A stretch of DNA of 64,000 nucleotides from Bacillus sp. N1-1. Its GTDB lineage: Bacteria > Bacillota > Bacilli > Bacillales > Guptibacillaceae. Below are positions 35,212-43,700 of this stretch, piece after piece (positions within the stretch are counted from its first letter, which is position 1; each line of letters begins with the position of its first letter). The notes under the pieces were generated by a model, which made no database searches, had not been told where the DNA came from, and saw only the letters and a program-made list of their open reading frames with translations. Where the stretch lies: NCBI RefSeq assembly GCF_009818105.1, contig NZ_CP046564.1:1302001-1366000 (forward strand). Reading direction: 5' to 3'. A program made the position numbers and the translations under genes.

Positions 35212-36246
35212 TTACTGCAAGATAGTAGGCTCCTTTTCTCTCATTGAAAGGGAAATCGAGCCTAACCATAAGAAAACCTCCACGGAAAGAAGAAGGATAA
35301 CAATCCAACTCCATAGGAATATAAAATGTTGTTGAATCTGATCGATTAAAGCTATCGAGCTTTGTCGCTCGGGCAATGCGATTGAAAAAGCGTAAAACAT
35401 TCCAAACGTAAAGTTCCTCGACCACTGACTCACATCATACGTGAATAACCCTTTTCTCCAACCGTATGCTTGGACTCTTTTGACTGCTCTTACGATTTCA
35501 ATCGTCTCAACGCTAAGCAAGATAAGAAGAACCGCTAACCACAAAAGGAGAAGGCCAGTTGCTGACAAAGCCTGAGTGGACACGAGTGCCAATCCAGTGA
35601 TCGATAATGCTCCGTGAAGAATGCAGTTTGTATTCTTCCAATCGTTTTTCAATGACCAGTTTCTTCCGCACAAATAACGTAAGCTTAGACACCAAACTCC
35701 ACATAGATAGAAAAGCCCACCTAAAACCACACCGAATAATAGAACCTCAAGAGGTAAGGAAAACATCTTCGCCCATGTAACGACCAGAGCTTGAGTCGTC
35801 ACAGTTGATAGCAAAATAATTCCATGTATAGAAGAGATGAATTGTTCTTTCAATAGAGAGTAAAAATGAATAAGGCTACCGCCTAAGAACAGGAAGCATA
35901 GAAATGTATTTAAAATGACAAGTACCTGAATGACGTGAAACGATTCAGGAAAATACTTTAACGTTACCTGACAGAGAACAAATATCCCTGCAACCCACGT
36001 CCCCATCATAAAAAAACGAACGGGATGGTGGAGGACCATGTCTCTCCATTCTCTGCGAGAAAACTGTTTCACTAATGAAAATAATAAGCCGACACTAATT
36101 AGCCAAACGCTAATGAGTAACATCCCACCAACATTCTGTGCAATGAGAGGGAAAGCCTCGACGTCTGCATAAAGGAAAATCCCCAGTGCCATTAGTATTG
36201 CGCCTGATGCAGGATGAATTTCTCTTCTCTTTATATTTGCTTTCAT
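35212..36246 (-). CDS. Polytopic membrane protein, unknown function
   Basis: About 344 residues with roughly ten membrane helices and short basic loops. I do not recognise it with certainty; the pattern of ten helices with a conserved QWSRNFTFGMFYAFSIAL segment near the end is loosely like the tellurite/dicarboxylate (TDT, SLAC1) anion channel family. I chose the ATG at 36246, preceded by a weak GCGAGTGAT site; the frame stays open upstream to 36327, but the added 27 residues look unlike a protein start. Confidence 0.55.
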   Translation of the reverse strand: MKANIKRREIHPASGAILMALGIFLYADVEAFPLIAQNVGGMLLISVWLISVGLLFSLVKQFSRREWRDMVLHHPVRFFMMGTWVAGIFVLCQVTLKYFPESFHVIQVLVILNTFLCFLFLGGSLIHFYSLLKEQFISSIHGIILLSTVTTQALVVTWAKMFSLPLEVLLFGVVLGGLFYLCGVWCLSLRYLCGRNWSLKNDWKNTNCILHGALSITGLALVSTQALSATGLLLLWLAVLLILLSVETIEIVRAVKRVQAYGWRKGLFTYDVSQWSRNFTFGMFYAFSIALPERQSSIALIDQIQQHFIFLWSWIVILLLSVEVFLWLGSISLSMREKEPTILQ

Positions 36247-36320
36247 AAAAATCACTCGCTTCTTATTGATCACGAGTTCCATGATATAGCTTATTGGCTT
36301 ATTTAAAAAGACTTTTTTCT

Positions 36321-36461
36321 TAAGCATCGCGGGTAAGCATCGCGGAGACGGTTCTCATGACTCAATGTTTCGTAAATAATGTGAAAAGGAGCATTAATTA
36401 TTCCACAATTAATGCTCCTTTTATTTATGAGTTGGAATCAACAGAACCGTCCCGGCGATGC
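36321..36461. repeat. REP-like element: inverted GCATCGC..ACGGTTCT arms around a terminator
   Basis: The left arm GCATCGCGGAGACGGTTCT at 36337-36355 and the right arm AGAACCGTCCCGGCGATGC at 36443-36461 are reverse complements at 17 of 19 positions. Between them lies the hairpin 36384-36422. Upstream, TAAGCATCGCGG occurs twice in direct repeat (36321-36332 and 36334-36345). Single copies of the same arm lie at 32673-32690 and 32727-32740. The rest of 36247-36713 holds no gene. Confidence 0.7.
36384..36422. terminator. Perfect 16-bp hairpin, bidirectional terminator
   Basis: AAAAGGAGCATTAATT and AATTAATGCTCCTTTT form a perfect stem around a 7-base loop, with T-rich ends in both directions. Confidence 0.8.
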
Positions 36462-36465
36462 ACAG

Positions 36466-36519
36466 CGTTTGCTCGTAGCGGCGCTTGAACGCTCATAAAA
36501 TTCGACAAGTGACAGGCAC
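36466..36519 (+). pseudogene. Decayed copy of the 3' end of the 32260-32502 gene
   Basis: These 54 bp match 32470-32523 at 50 positions, and all four differences are transitions. The match covers the last ten codons (RLLVAALERS then stop here, RLLVAVLERS there) and 21 bp beyond the stop, ending in GTGACAGGCAC. It begins just after the right arm of the REP-like element, as though the rest of the gene was lost at that junction. Confidence 0.75.
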
Positions 36520-36563
36520 CAGAAGAACCACAGAAGAGAGAACCAGAATATGTAATGATAAAT

Positions 36564-36595
36564 AAATGCCCTGCCTGGACCAGGCAAGGCATTTT
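36564..36595. terminator. Bidirectional terminator downstream of Mn catalase
   Basis: AAATGCC-C-TGCCT and AGGCA-A-GGCATTT form a 12-bp stem with one mismatch and a short loop, followed by TTTTT on the plus strand and an ATTTATT run on the minus strand. It probably ends the catalase transcript. Confidence 0.75.
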
Positions 36596-36713
36596 TGGTG
36601 TGTTCAAACTTCTTCCTCTTTCGTGCCAGACGATTCATCAGAAAGTCAATCAGCAGGACCGTTCCTCGATTCCAAGTACTTGTAGGGTGGAAACAGATTC
36701 ATGCGATTCCTAC

Positions 36714-37541
36714 TTATTTGTTAGGATCCGGAGGTGTGCCATGAATGTAGCTTGGTGCTGGTGTAAGTTGGGGTGCTTGTCCTGAAGGTTTAGGATTAGA
36801 GTCGAATGAGAATTCTCCTTTTCCGTCCATTGATGGTCCACTTGCCCAACGACCTAGCTTACTTTCATCACCCGCAGAACAATTGATAAATTTATAAGAG
36901 ACATCCTGTAGTTCATATTCCCTGTTGAACGTTGAAGGAACGACCAATCCTTCTTTTTCTTCTATTTCAGCAATAGCAGCAGCCCACTGATTCTGATGCA
37001 TGGTATCTCGTGCTATAAGAAACGAAAGCATATCTCTCACACCAGCATCATCAGTCATTTCATATAATCGAACGACTTGAAGTCTGCCTTGACTTTCAGC
37101 ATTTAAATTAGCGCGAAAGTCAGTCAGTAAGTTGCCGCTTGAAATGGTGTAGCGAGCACTCCAAGGATAGCCAACACTGTCATTCGGACTTGCCCCTAAA
37201 CCATTAACAATCGCATGTTGCGGATTCATTCCCCCCATAATGCTTTTAATAACGGGATCTTTCGCAGCATTTTCTTGTTCCTCAACAGGCGCACTGTCTA
37301 GTAACTGTGCAATCATGGTGGCTAACATCTCAACATGAGCGATTTCTTCCGTTCCTATATCAAGTAGCATGTCTCGGTATTTTTGGTCTCCTCGACAATT
37401 CCATCCTTGAAATAGATACTGCATCATTACGGATATTTCACCATATTGACCACCCAGTACTTCTTGAAGTTTTTTTGCATACACAGGATCTGGTCGGTCT
37501 GGTTTGGCGCGATATTGAAGTTCTTTCACATGGAAAAACAT
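36714..37541 (-). CDS. Manganese catalase (YdbD-like)
   Basis: A 275-residue di-manganese catalase that converts hydrogen peroxide to water and oxygen. The metal ligands are visible in GGQYGEISVMMQYLFQGWN, in GTEEIAHVEMLATMI and, in the second helix pair, NLNAESQGRLQVVRLYEM and ARDTMHQNQWAAAIAE. The length and C-terminal tail match the larger catalases such as B. subtilis YdbD, not the short spore-coat CotJC. GAGGT precedes the ATG. It is a single-gene unit. Confidence 0.92.
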   Translation of the reverse strand: MFFHVKELQYRAKPDRPDPVYAKKLQEVLGGQYGEISVMMQYLFQGWNCRGDQKYRDMLLDIGTEEIAHVEMLATMIAQLLDSAPVEEQENAAKDPVIKSIMGGMNPQHAIVNGLGASPNDSVGYPWSARYTISSGNLLTDFRANLNAESQGRLQVVRLYEMTDDAGVRDMLSFLIARDTMHQNQWAAAIAEIEEKEGLVVPSTFNREYELQDVSYKFINCSAGDESKLGRWASGPSMDGKGEFSFDSNPKPSGQAPQLTPAPSYIHGTPPDPNK

Positions 37542-37723
37542 TAAACGATTACCTCTTTTCGATTTTATATACGAAATGGTATAGATGAATTGGAATCATT
37601 CATTTCGTTAAAAGTACTTTTTTTATCTTGTTTAATTTTGATTATATTATTCTATATAGAATAAAAGAGGTTCAAACGAGTGGCTTGTCCGGGATTTTTG
37701 AATTTGTTATTTCACCATTATTA

Positions 37724-38344
37724 TCAAAATAATAAAATGAATGCTTGGTACCCAAAGTAAATAGCAAACCCGATGAGGCTTAAACTGGACAAGATTGAAA
37801 TTATTTTAAGTACCTGATCGTTTAGTACCTTTCCGAAACTACTAGATAATGTTGCCATGGTAATATCCCATATCATTAATCCGAGTATAATTGCGCCTCC
37901 GTACATGACTAAATGGAGATAATCATAACGGTTAATTGTATTTGCTAAAACTGACCCATATATACCTAACCAAAAAAGGATAGAAAGGGGATTAGTAATG
38001 GATAATAGGAAACCACTCATAAATGTTTTACTTAAGGAATCTTTATTTCTTACCGGCTCAGTTATTTGAGTGGAGCTTCCTAAATTTTCGAATGCGGTAT
38101 AGAAAAGGACAAATGAACCAAAAAGCCACAAAAACGTTTTCATTAAGGGGATTTCTAAAAAGTGGACAACTCCAAAAAATACCCCAAGAATAAAACAAAG
38201 ATCCGCAACAATAGAACCTAATCCAATTAACCATGAATGAAAAAAACCATTCTTAATTCCTTGATTAATTTGAGCAGCATTAATTGGTCCAATAGGGGCG
38301 GCTAATGATAAACCAAGAAAGATATAACTAAGAAATATACCCAA
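37724..38344 (-). CDS. LysE/RhtB-family amino-acid exporter
   Basis: A 206-residue membrane protein with about six helices. The N-terminal SLAAPIGPINAAQINQGIKNG and the NPLSILFWLGIYGSV segment are typical of the LysE/RhtB superfamily, which exports amino acids or similar metabolites. A GGGAGTGAAATTC site precedes the ATG. No linked amino-acid pathway gene or regulator is seen, so the substrate is open. Confidence 0.88.
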   Translation of the reverse strand: MGIFLSYIFLGLSLAAPIGPINAAQINQGIKNGFFHSWLIGLGSIVADLCFILGVFFGVVHFLEIPLMKTFLWLFGSFVLFYTAFENLGSSTQITEPVRNKDSLSKTFMSGFLLSITNPLSILFWLGIYGSVLANTINRYDYLHLVMYGGAIILGLMIWDITMATLSSSFGKVLNDQVLKIISILSSLSLIGFAIYFGYQAFILLF

Positions 38345-38457
38345 AGAATTTCACTCCCTTTTATCAGCTTGTACCCATCATATTCGTGGCAATAAAATTT
38401 ATGTACAAGTTGACAATAGAAAGAAACACATTGCGAAACATGCAATGTGTTTTAGTA

Positions 38458-38688
38458 TCAGGTAGTAGCTTGGTTTGTTTCCTCGAGCAACCGTAACAAA
38501 TCAGTTGCTCTTTGAATTTCTTTATTATCCTCTTTGTCATTAGATTGCATTATCTCATTTAATGCTTCCTCTGCTAATTTTATATACTGTTGTGCTTCTG
38601 AATATCCTGTGTCATTCTGTTGATTACGTTCAACAGCTAATCTGGCGTTATTTAATTGTTCATGTAAAAACTCCATTTGATGAGTCAT
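38458..38688 (-). CDS. Small helical protein, unknown function
   Basis: A 76-residue charged protein, nearly all alpha-helical by composition (MTHQMEFLHEQLNNARLAVE start), with no Cys and no membrane segment. A strong TGGAGGTATGAG site precedes the ATG, which supports it as a real gene. It lies between the LysE and MFS exporter genes on the same strand, 50 bp downstream of the latter. Small helical proteins of this kind are common in Bacillus; I cannot assign a function. Confidence 0.65.
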   Translation of the reverse strand: MTHQMEFLHEQLNNARLAVERNQQNDTGYSEAQQYIKLAEEALNEIMQSNDKEDNKEIQRATDLLRLLEETNQATT

Positions 38689-38738
38689 CTCATACCTCCA
38701 ATTTGTTTACTATATGAGGATACTAAAATTTTTAGTTA

Positions 38739-39959
38739 TCAAGCATATTTAATTCTATTCTCCTTTTTCTCCCCTGGGTTTATAAAGAAAAGTACGATAA
38801 GAAAAGCAACTAGACTGATTCCACCCGAGAGATAAAAGACAAGATGATCCGATATAGACATAACTGAAGCATAGACCGGAGGGCCAGCTGCAACTCCTAT
38901 AAATCTCATGGCACTATAAAAAGAGGTAATCGTACCACGTTCTTCTTTTTTGATTCCTTCTGTAATTAAAGCATCAAGACATGGAAGTGCTGCCCCAATT
39001 CCGATTCCGCTGAATACGAGGAACAGCAGTAAAAAGAGAAAAGAGTGTTGTAATCTTAAGGCAACGAATGAAAGAGCTAAGATCATCATGCCTCCAGCGA
39101 TGACATATTTCATCATTTTTTTCTGTTGTCCAATTTTTTTTCCTGAAACAAAAGAACTTATTGATAGAAAAAGCAGAGGGATTGCAAGAAAGACTCCCTT
39201 TTTAACCCCTTTGATTTGATGGTACTTTTCCAGAGTGTCTGAAAGATAAAAGAGCACTCCAAATAAGACAAACATAATAATACATCCAATCATAAAAATA
39301 GCGAAAAGCCATTTCCCTTTTTTCGCAAACGTATCTCTAACACATTTGATGAATTCAGCAACAGATTGTTGTTTGGTGTCTTGTTCAGGAATTTTCACTA
39401 AGAAAAGAACAAGCAAAACACTAATTAAACTAAAAAATGGGATAAACCAAAACGGTAAGTACCATATGAAAGATGCCAACGTAGCACCTATAATCGGACT
39501 TAATACCTTTCCTATGGTATTCGAGGTTTCAATAGTGCCTAACCCAGCCGTAATCTCTTTATCCTTACTAAACATATCACCAATTAGAGGGATAACAACT
39601 GGTGCAGCCCCAGCGGATCCTATTCCTTGTAAAACTCTTCCCACCAGAATCATGTTAAAAGGATCGTTCATTTGCCAAGAAGCCCAACCTGATACGCCCC
39701 CCCCAATTCCTGCTATAACCAGACATGGTATCATAATCACTTTTCTGCCGAAACGATCTGATAAGTATCCAGCAATAGGAATTAATACAATGGCTACAAT
39801 TGAATAGACCGTAATAATTAATGAAACCTGAAATGATGATATTCTTAGTTTCTTTTCAATTAAGGGTAATACTGGGATTAGCATTGAATTGCCCAGTGTC
39901 ATAACAAGTGGAACAGATGAAACTGCTAATAAGTCGAATGTCTTTCTTTTTTTACCCAA
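38739..39959 (-). CDS. MFS drug-type exporter
   Basis: A 406-residue major facilitator with 12 helices. The antiporter-type motif appears as AGYLSDRFGRKVIMIP between helices 2 and 3, and the helix 5 drug:proton motif region as LGTIETSNTIGKVLSPIIGA. Both are typical of 12-helix multidrug antiporters such as Bmr and its Bacillus relatives. The start is TTG 39959, preceded by AAAAAGGGGATTAAAA. It is divergent from the GvpU-like gene. The substrate is unknown. Confidence 0.88.
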   Translation of the reverse strand: MGKKRKTFDLLAVSSVPLVMTLGNSMLIPVLPLIEKKLRISSFQVSLIITVYSIVAIVLIPIAGYLSDRFGRKVIMIPCLVIAGIGGGVSGWASWQMNDPFNMILVGRVLQGIGSAGAAPVVIPLIGDMFSKDKEITAGLGTIETSNTIGKVLSPIIGATLASFIWYLPFWFIPFFSLISVLLVLFLVKIPEQDTKQQSVAEFIKCVRDTFAKKGKWLFAIFMIGCIIMFVLFGVLFYLSDTLEKYHQIKGVKKGVFLAIPLLFLSISSFVSGKKIGQQKKMMKYVIAGGMMILALSFVALRLQHSFLFLLLFLVFSGIGIGAALPCLDALITEGIKKEERGTITSFYSAMRFIGVAAGPPVYASVMSISDHLVFYLSGGISLVAFLIVLFFINPGEKKENRIKYA

Positions 39960-40158
39960 TTTTAATCCCCTTTTTAGGGTTTTTCATGTCAGTAGCTCAC
40001 TGTAGAACCCGTCAGTATTTTAGTATTGATCCTTTGGGGATTGAATATTCATTCGCTGTTAGGAAATTGGGGTGAATATTTAATGGATCTTATAGCAAAT
40101 TAAATAAGCAACTAAAGGAGAATTTCATAAAAAATTTAATAGTGAGGTGGGTAATGAG

Positions 40159-40572
40159 ATGTCAAAAAAAAAGAGCGATCAAGTGAGCACAGAGGATGCG
40201 ATCATACTGATGTTTTTATCATTAGTAGAAGATGATGGAATCGAAGTCCCTGTAACGTTAAATGTAAGTGGCGTCATTGTTTCTGGTCTATTAATTGGTG
40301 CGTCTACTTATTATGAAGAAATTACTGAAGCAGTCAAACAAAGCGCCGATGATACATTGTCAAAGATTATTGGAAAGAAATTTACTGTCTTGAAGGAAGG
40401 GTATTTAAAACAAGTTGAGGAGAGTAAGGAGGATGAGGAGACCCCTGCGTCTTTCATTCACTTAAAAGACATTACTTTCCCGGGTGTTGAAGTGGATAAC
40501 CGTCCAAACTGGTGGAGAGGAAGAATTTCTTCAGTCGACGCCATTTCCTTTGACCCAACTCATTTGGGGTGA
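40159..40572 (+). CDS. GvpU-like accessory protein
   Basis: A 137-residue soluble protein resembling GvpU, an accessory protein of gas-vesicle clusters in Priestia megaterium. It has an EDAIILMFLSLVEDDGIEVP start, VTLNVSGVIVSGLLIG and a C-terminal VDNRPNWWRGRISSVDAISF. No gas-vesicle structural gene is seen in the window, and GvpU-like proteins also occur alone in many Bacillaceae, where their role is unknown. ATG 40159 follows GAGGTGGG. It precedes an amino-acid permease by 38 bp and may be cotranscribed. Confidence 0.6.
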   Translation: MSKKKSDQVSTEDAIILMFLSLVEDDGIEVPVTLNVSGVIVSGLLIGASTYYEEITEAVKQSADDTLSKIIGKKFTVLKEGYLKQVEESKEDEETPASFIHLKDITFPGVEVDNRPNWWRGRISSVDAISFDPTHLG

Positions 40573-40610
40573 ATATGTGTTCCACTAATATTTGAGCAAG
40601 GAGCAAATAA

Positions 40611-41975
40611 ATGAGTAAAAATAGGAATGCATCTAATACAACATCAAAAGATAAGGAAGATTTGGAATGGTGGCAGTTAGCGCTAATTGGAGTCGGCTGT
40701 ACAATTGGAACAGGTTATTTTTTAGGTTCTACGATAGGTATTAAAATTACAGGATCTTCCATCGTTTTATCATTTATCCTTGCAGCCGTAGGTACTTATA
40801 TCGTCTTTAACATTTTAGCGAAAATGACAGCGGCTGATCCGCAAAAAGGTTCTTTTTGCTATTATGCTGGCAAAGCATACGGAAGATGGGCGAGCTTTAG
40901 TTGTGGGTGGAATTACTGGTTTTCAAACATATTGATTATGGGCAGTCAATTAATTGCCCTTGCTCTCCTCTCTCGTTTTTGGTTTCCTCATATTCCACTT
41001 TGGGTTTTTGCGTCTGGTTATGCGGTCCTTTCTGTTTTGATCGTAATGACAGGCGCCAAAGGTTTCGATAAGATTGAGAATGTGCTTGCTATTATCAAAT
41101 TTGCGGCGATAGTGATGTTTATTATTCTTGCAATTGCCGGTTTATTTGGATGGATCGATGGGGGAGAAGGATCAACTCAATTGTCACCGGAGAAAACTGA
41201 ACTTTTTGCTAAGGGATTTCAAGGTTTTTGGGCTTCACTAATCTATGCTTTCTATGCTTTTGGAGGTATTGAAGTAATCGGAATCATGGCCCTGCAATTG
41301 CATAAGAAAGAAGATGCTCCTAAAGCTGGGAAAATCATGATGATCAGCTTAACGATCGTGTATGTAGTATCCCTTGTACTTGCCGTTTCAATGGTTGCGC
41401 TAGATTCCTTCCAATTAAATGAAAGTCCTTTTGTAACTGCTTTAGCAGCATATGATCTTGCTTTCTTCCCGCACGTTTTCAATGGGGCAATTATTATCGC
41501 TGGTTTTTCCACAATGACCGCAGCGTTATATGGCGTAACGAATTTGCTACAGGCTTTAGCTGAAGAGGGAGATGCTCCTTTATTGTTTGCTAAAAAGAGT
41601 GAGAAGTTCAAGGAATTACCACTCGCTTCTATGGGACTTGCTACAAGTGGTTTAGTGGCCTCAATTGTTACAGCACTACTGCTTCCAGAAAAAACTTATG
41701 AGTACATCACAACTGCTGCTGGAATTTTACTTTTATACAATTGGTTTTTTATTATTTCATGCTCTTTTCGCATCCTAAACTATAAGATCAGGAATAAAGT
41801 AGTTGCCTACTTAGGTCTTTTATTAATTTTGGGTGCCATCAGCGGCACCCTCGTAAAAAGTGAGCTTCGTCCAGGCTTCTGGGTAAGTTTTGTTTTTATC
41901 GCTATTATTGCACTTGTATGCTTAAGACTAAGGAAAACATGGAAAAAGAACAGCAGTTCGATCAAATATTATTAA
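40611..41975 (+). CDS. APC-family amino-acid permease
   Basis: A 454-residue permease of the amino acid-polyamine-organocation superfamily with about 12 helices. It opens with WWQLALIGVGCTIGTGYFLG, the substrate-binding GxG segment of helix 1, and has the FYAFGGIEVIGIMALQ segment of helix 6. It imports an amino acid with protons. GCAAGGAGCAAAT precedes the ATG. The exact amino acid cannot be predicted. Confidence 0.9.
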   Translation: MSKNRNASNTTSKDKEDLEWWQLALIGVGCTIGTGYFLGSTIGIKITGSSIVLSFILAAVGTYIVFNILAKMTAADPQKGSFCYYAGKAYGRWASFSCGWNYWFSNILIMGSQLIALALLSRFWFPHIPLWVFASGYAVLSVLIVMTGAKGFDKIENVLAIIKFAAIVMFIILAIAGLFGWIDGGEGSTQLSPEKTELFAKGFQGFWASLIYAFYAFGGIEVIGIMALQLHKKEDAPKAGKIMMISLTIVYVVSLVLAVSMVALDSFQLNESPFVTALAAYDLAFFPHVFNGAIIIAGFSTMTAALYGVTNLLQALAEEGDAPLLFAKKSEKFKELPLASMGLATSGLVASIVTALLLPEKTYEYITTAAGILLLYNWFFIISCSFRILNYKIRNKVVAYLGLLLILGAISGTLVKSELRPGFWVSFVFIAIIALVCLRLRKTWKKNSSSIKYY

Positions 41976-42086
41976 GTAGAAACACATTCCTAACAAGAAA
42001 AATTCGTTCTATTTCCCTGGGGATATGTTCGTAAGATTAATTTCTTAGGATACCTCTTCTCCCCCGATTTTAGTGGTTTCTTCAAT

Positions 42087-42114
42087 GAGGGGTCAGGCAC
42101 GTACCTGACCCCTC
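42087..42114. repeat. GTCAGGTAC-type palindrome (REP-like), copy C
   Basis: GAGGGGTCAGGCAC is followed by GTACCTGACCCCTC, a near-perfect palindrome with one mismatch (C in the left arm). It lies just beyond the stop of the SagB gene and may serve as its terminator. It matches the core of the palindrome at 32533-32568. Confidence 0.8.
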
Positions 42115-42118
42115 CTCC

Positions 42119-43681
42119 TCAACCATGCATCCCACCAACCAGCCAGCTCTTAGCTCGATGAAACCCAATAGGAACTTGTATAATCGTCGTTTTCTGTGCA
42201 TCCTCCAGTTCGTAAATCTCATCACATCTATTGATATCAAATCCAAGCAGAGGATGACCATTCATACCAAGTGAGGTAGCTGCTAACAATAATCGCTGAA
42301 GAAGCATCCCCGCTTCCATGTGCTGAATGCGATATCCTCTGTAGCCAAGGTCAGTTATGTGGTGTGTGCGGTCTCCGACGATATGGAGACAGATCGGTAC
42401 TTGATGTAGATTGACGTTGTGAAGAGACATTCCGGCCTGGAGAGTAAAACGAAAGTCACCCTTTTTTATAAGGAGGAGGGAATGGGAATTGGCGTCATAC
42501 CGATAGGCCCCATCCGGAATGCCAGCAACCTGATAAAAGCACCCGTAAATGGAGACCCGTGGCGATTGGTTTTCTTCTTTATCTAAATCGTTAGCGTATC
42601 GGTAGGAATTAGCGCTTTCCTTCAGAAGGGAAGCGAGCTGGACATGATCGATTCGTTGTGCGTTAAAATCTATTTCTGGTGAATAGCGATTCCGACAAAC
42701 GTGAGCGAAGTCTTTGGATCGCTCCTTTGGTTCAGGTAATGCGATCTTTCGCTTGTTTTCGAATATCTCTTCATTTTTCTTAATACCTCGGATTAAGCCG
42801 GTAGATTCAAGCAACGTGGCATGATGAAGCTGTGCGATTTCAGGAAACGGTAAGACGTTTTGTGAACGTTCATAATGCGTCGTTGTGATGTTGGGTATTT
42901 CTTTCACCAATTCTGCTGCTGAGCATTCTCCCGGCGGCTCCTCATGCACGACTTTATGGTCTGAAAGCGGGATAATTGCATAGGTGCTTTCTTCCAGACC
43001 GTCCAGCCCCAGCAGGTGATTGATGGATTGATCCAAGAATTGAAAATGAACCTTTGGATAAAAGCGAAAACACTTACTAACCTCTAACAGCTGACCAATT
43101 AGCGCGCCAGCATCCAACCCTTGAAGACGATACGAAAAGTTATGGTATTTAAAGAAGTTTTTCCAAAACATTGTAGTGATGATGACAGCCCCAAAACAAT
43201 TGGAAAGGGAAGAGCTATTTCCTAGTGCACTGGTTAAGTAGGAATCAAAATTGCCCTTTCTGAGCAAGAGAAGGCGATGATGAGCGACATCGTAATGGTA
43301 AATTCCGCTCGGCAGTTCCTCTAGCTTGAGATAAAAATAAAGCTCACTTGGATATAAGCCGCCACCCGAAGGCGGGAAGCGGCGGAATCCTTGCATCGTT
43401 TCAGCTAATTCTTCGTCTGAGGAAGAGGGATAAGCTGTCTGATTAAACTGCGACAGCCCATACACATACCAAAGAAAATGTCCGAGGTTATTTAGGTCAG
43501 GTATTGGGCAAGGGGTCCGATCTTGAATTGTAAGTGGAATATCGTAAGGAAGTCGATACTCGGGTAAGTGACGATACACCTTAAATGGAAGGGGAGCATC
43601 GTCCCAGTTCACTTCCCAGTTTTGCGGCGTGACAAGCTCATTTTGGAAATGCAGCTGGTGTAAAAACAGGTCGAGATCCAT
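42119..43681 (-). CDS. SagB-type dehydrogenase of the TOMM (heterocycloanthracin-type) cluster
   Basis: A 520-residue FMN-dependent oxidoreductase with two nitroreductase-like halves. The first (about residues 60-260) includes FRRFPPSGGGLYPSELYFYL and YRLQGLDAGALIGQLLEVS; the second (about 330-510) includes YGCFYQVAGIPDGAYRYD and YRIQHMEAGMLLQRLLLAAT. SagB enzymes oxidise thiazolines and oxazolines to thiazoles and oxazoles during maturation of TOMM peptides. A very strong AAGGAGGTATGTC site precedes the ATG at 43681; upstream in-frame codons would overlap the YcaO gene. It is last in a three-gene minus-strand operon. Confidence 0.88.
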   Translation of the reverse strand: MDLDLFLHQLHFQNELVTPQNWEVNWDDAPLPFKVYRHLPEYRLPYDIPLTIQDRTPCPIPDLNNLGHFLWYVYGLSQFNQTAYPSSSDEELAETMQGFRRFPPSGGGLYPSELYFYLKLEELPSGIYHYDVAHHRLLLLRKGNFDSYLTSALGNSSSLSNCFGAVIITTMFWKNFFKYHNFSYRLQGLDAGALIGQLLEVSKCFRFYPKVHFQFLDQSINHLLGLDGLEESTYAIIPLSDHKVVHEEPPGECSAAELVKEIPNITTTHYERSQNVLPFPEIAQLHHATLLESTGLIRGIKKNEEIFENKRKIALPEPKERSKDFAHVCRNRYSPEIDFNAQRIDHVQLASLLKESANSYRYANDLDKEENQSPRVSIYGCFYQVAGIPDGAYRYDANSHSLLLIKKGDFRFTLQAGMSLHNVNLHQVPICLHIVGDRTHHITDLGYRGYRIQHMEAGMLLQRLLLAATSLGMNGHPLLGFDINRCDEIYELEDAQKTTIIQVPIGFHRAKSWLVGGMHG

Positions 43682-43700
43682 GACATACCTCCTTGCCACG

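Noticed and set aside
30916..42118. Genomic island or prophage
   Set aside because: Repeats and broken genes occur, but there is no integrase, transposase, phage gene, tRNA or attachment repeat.
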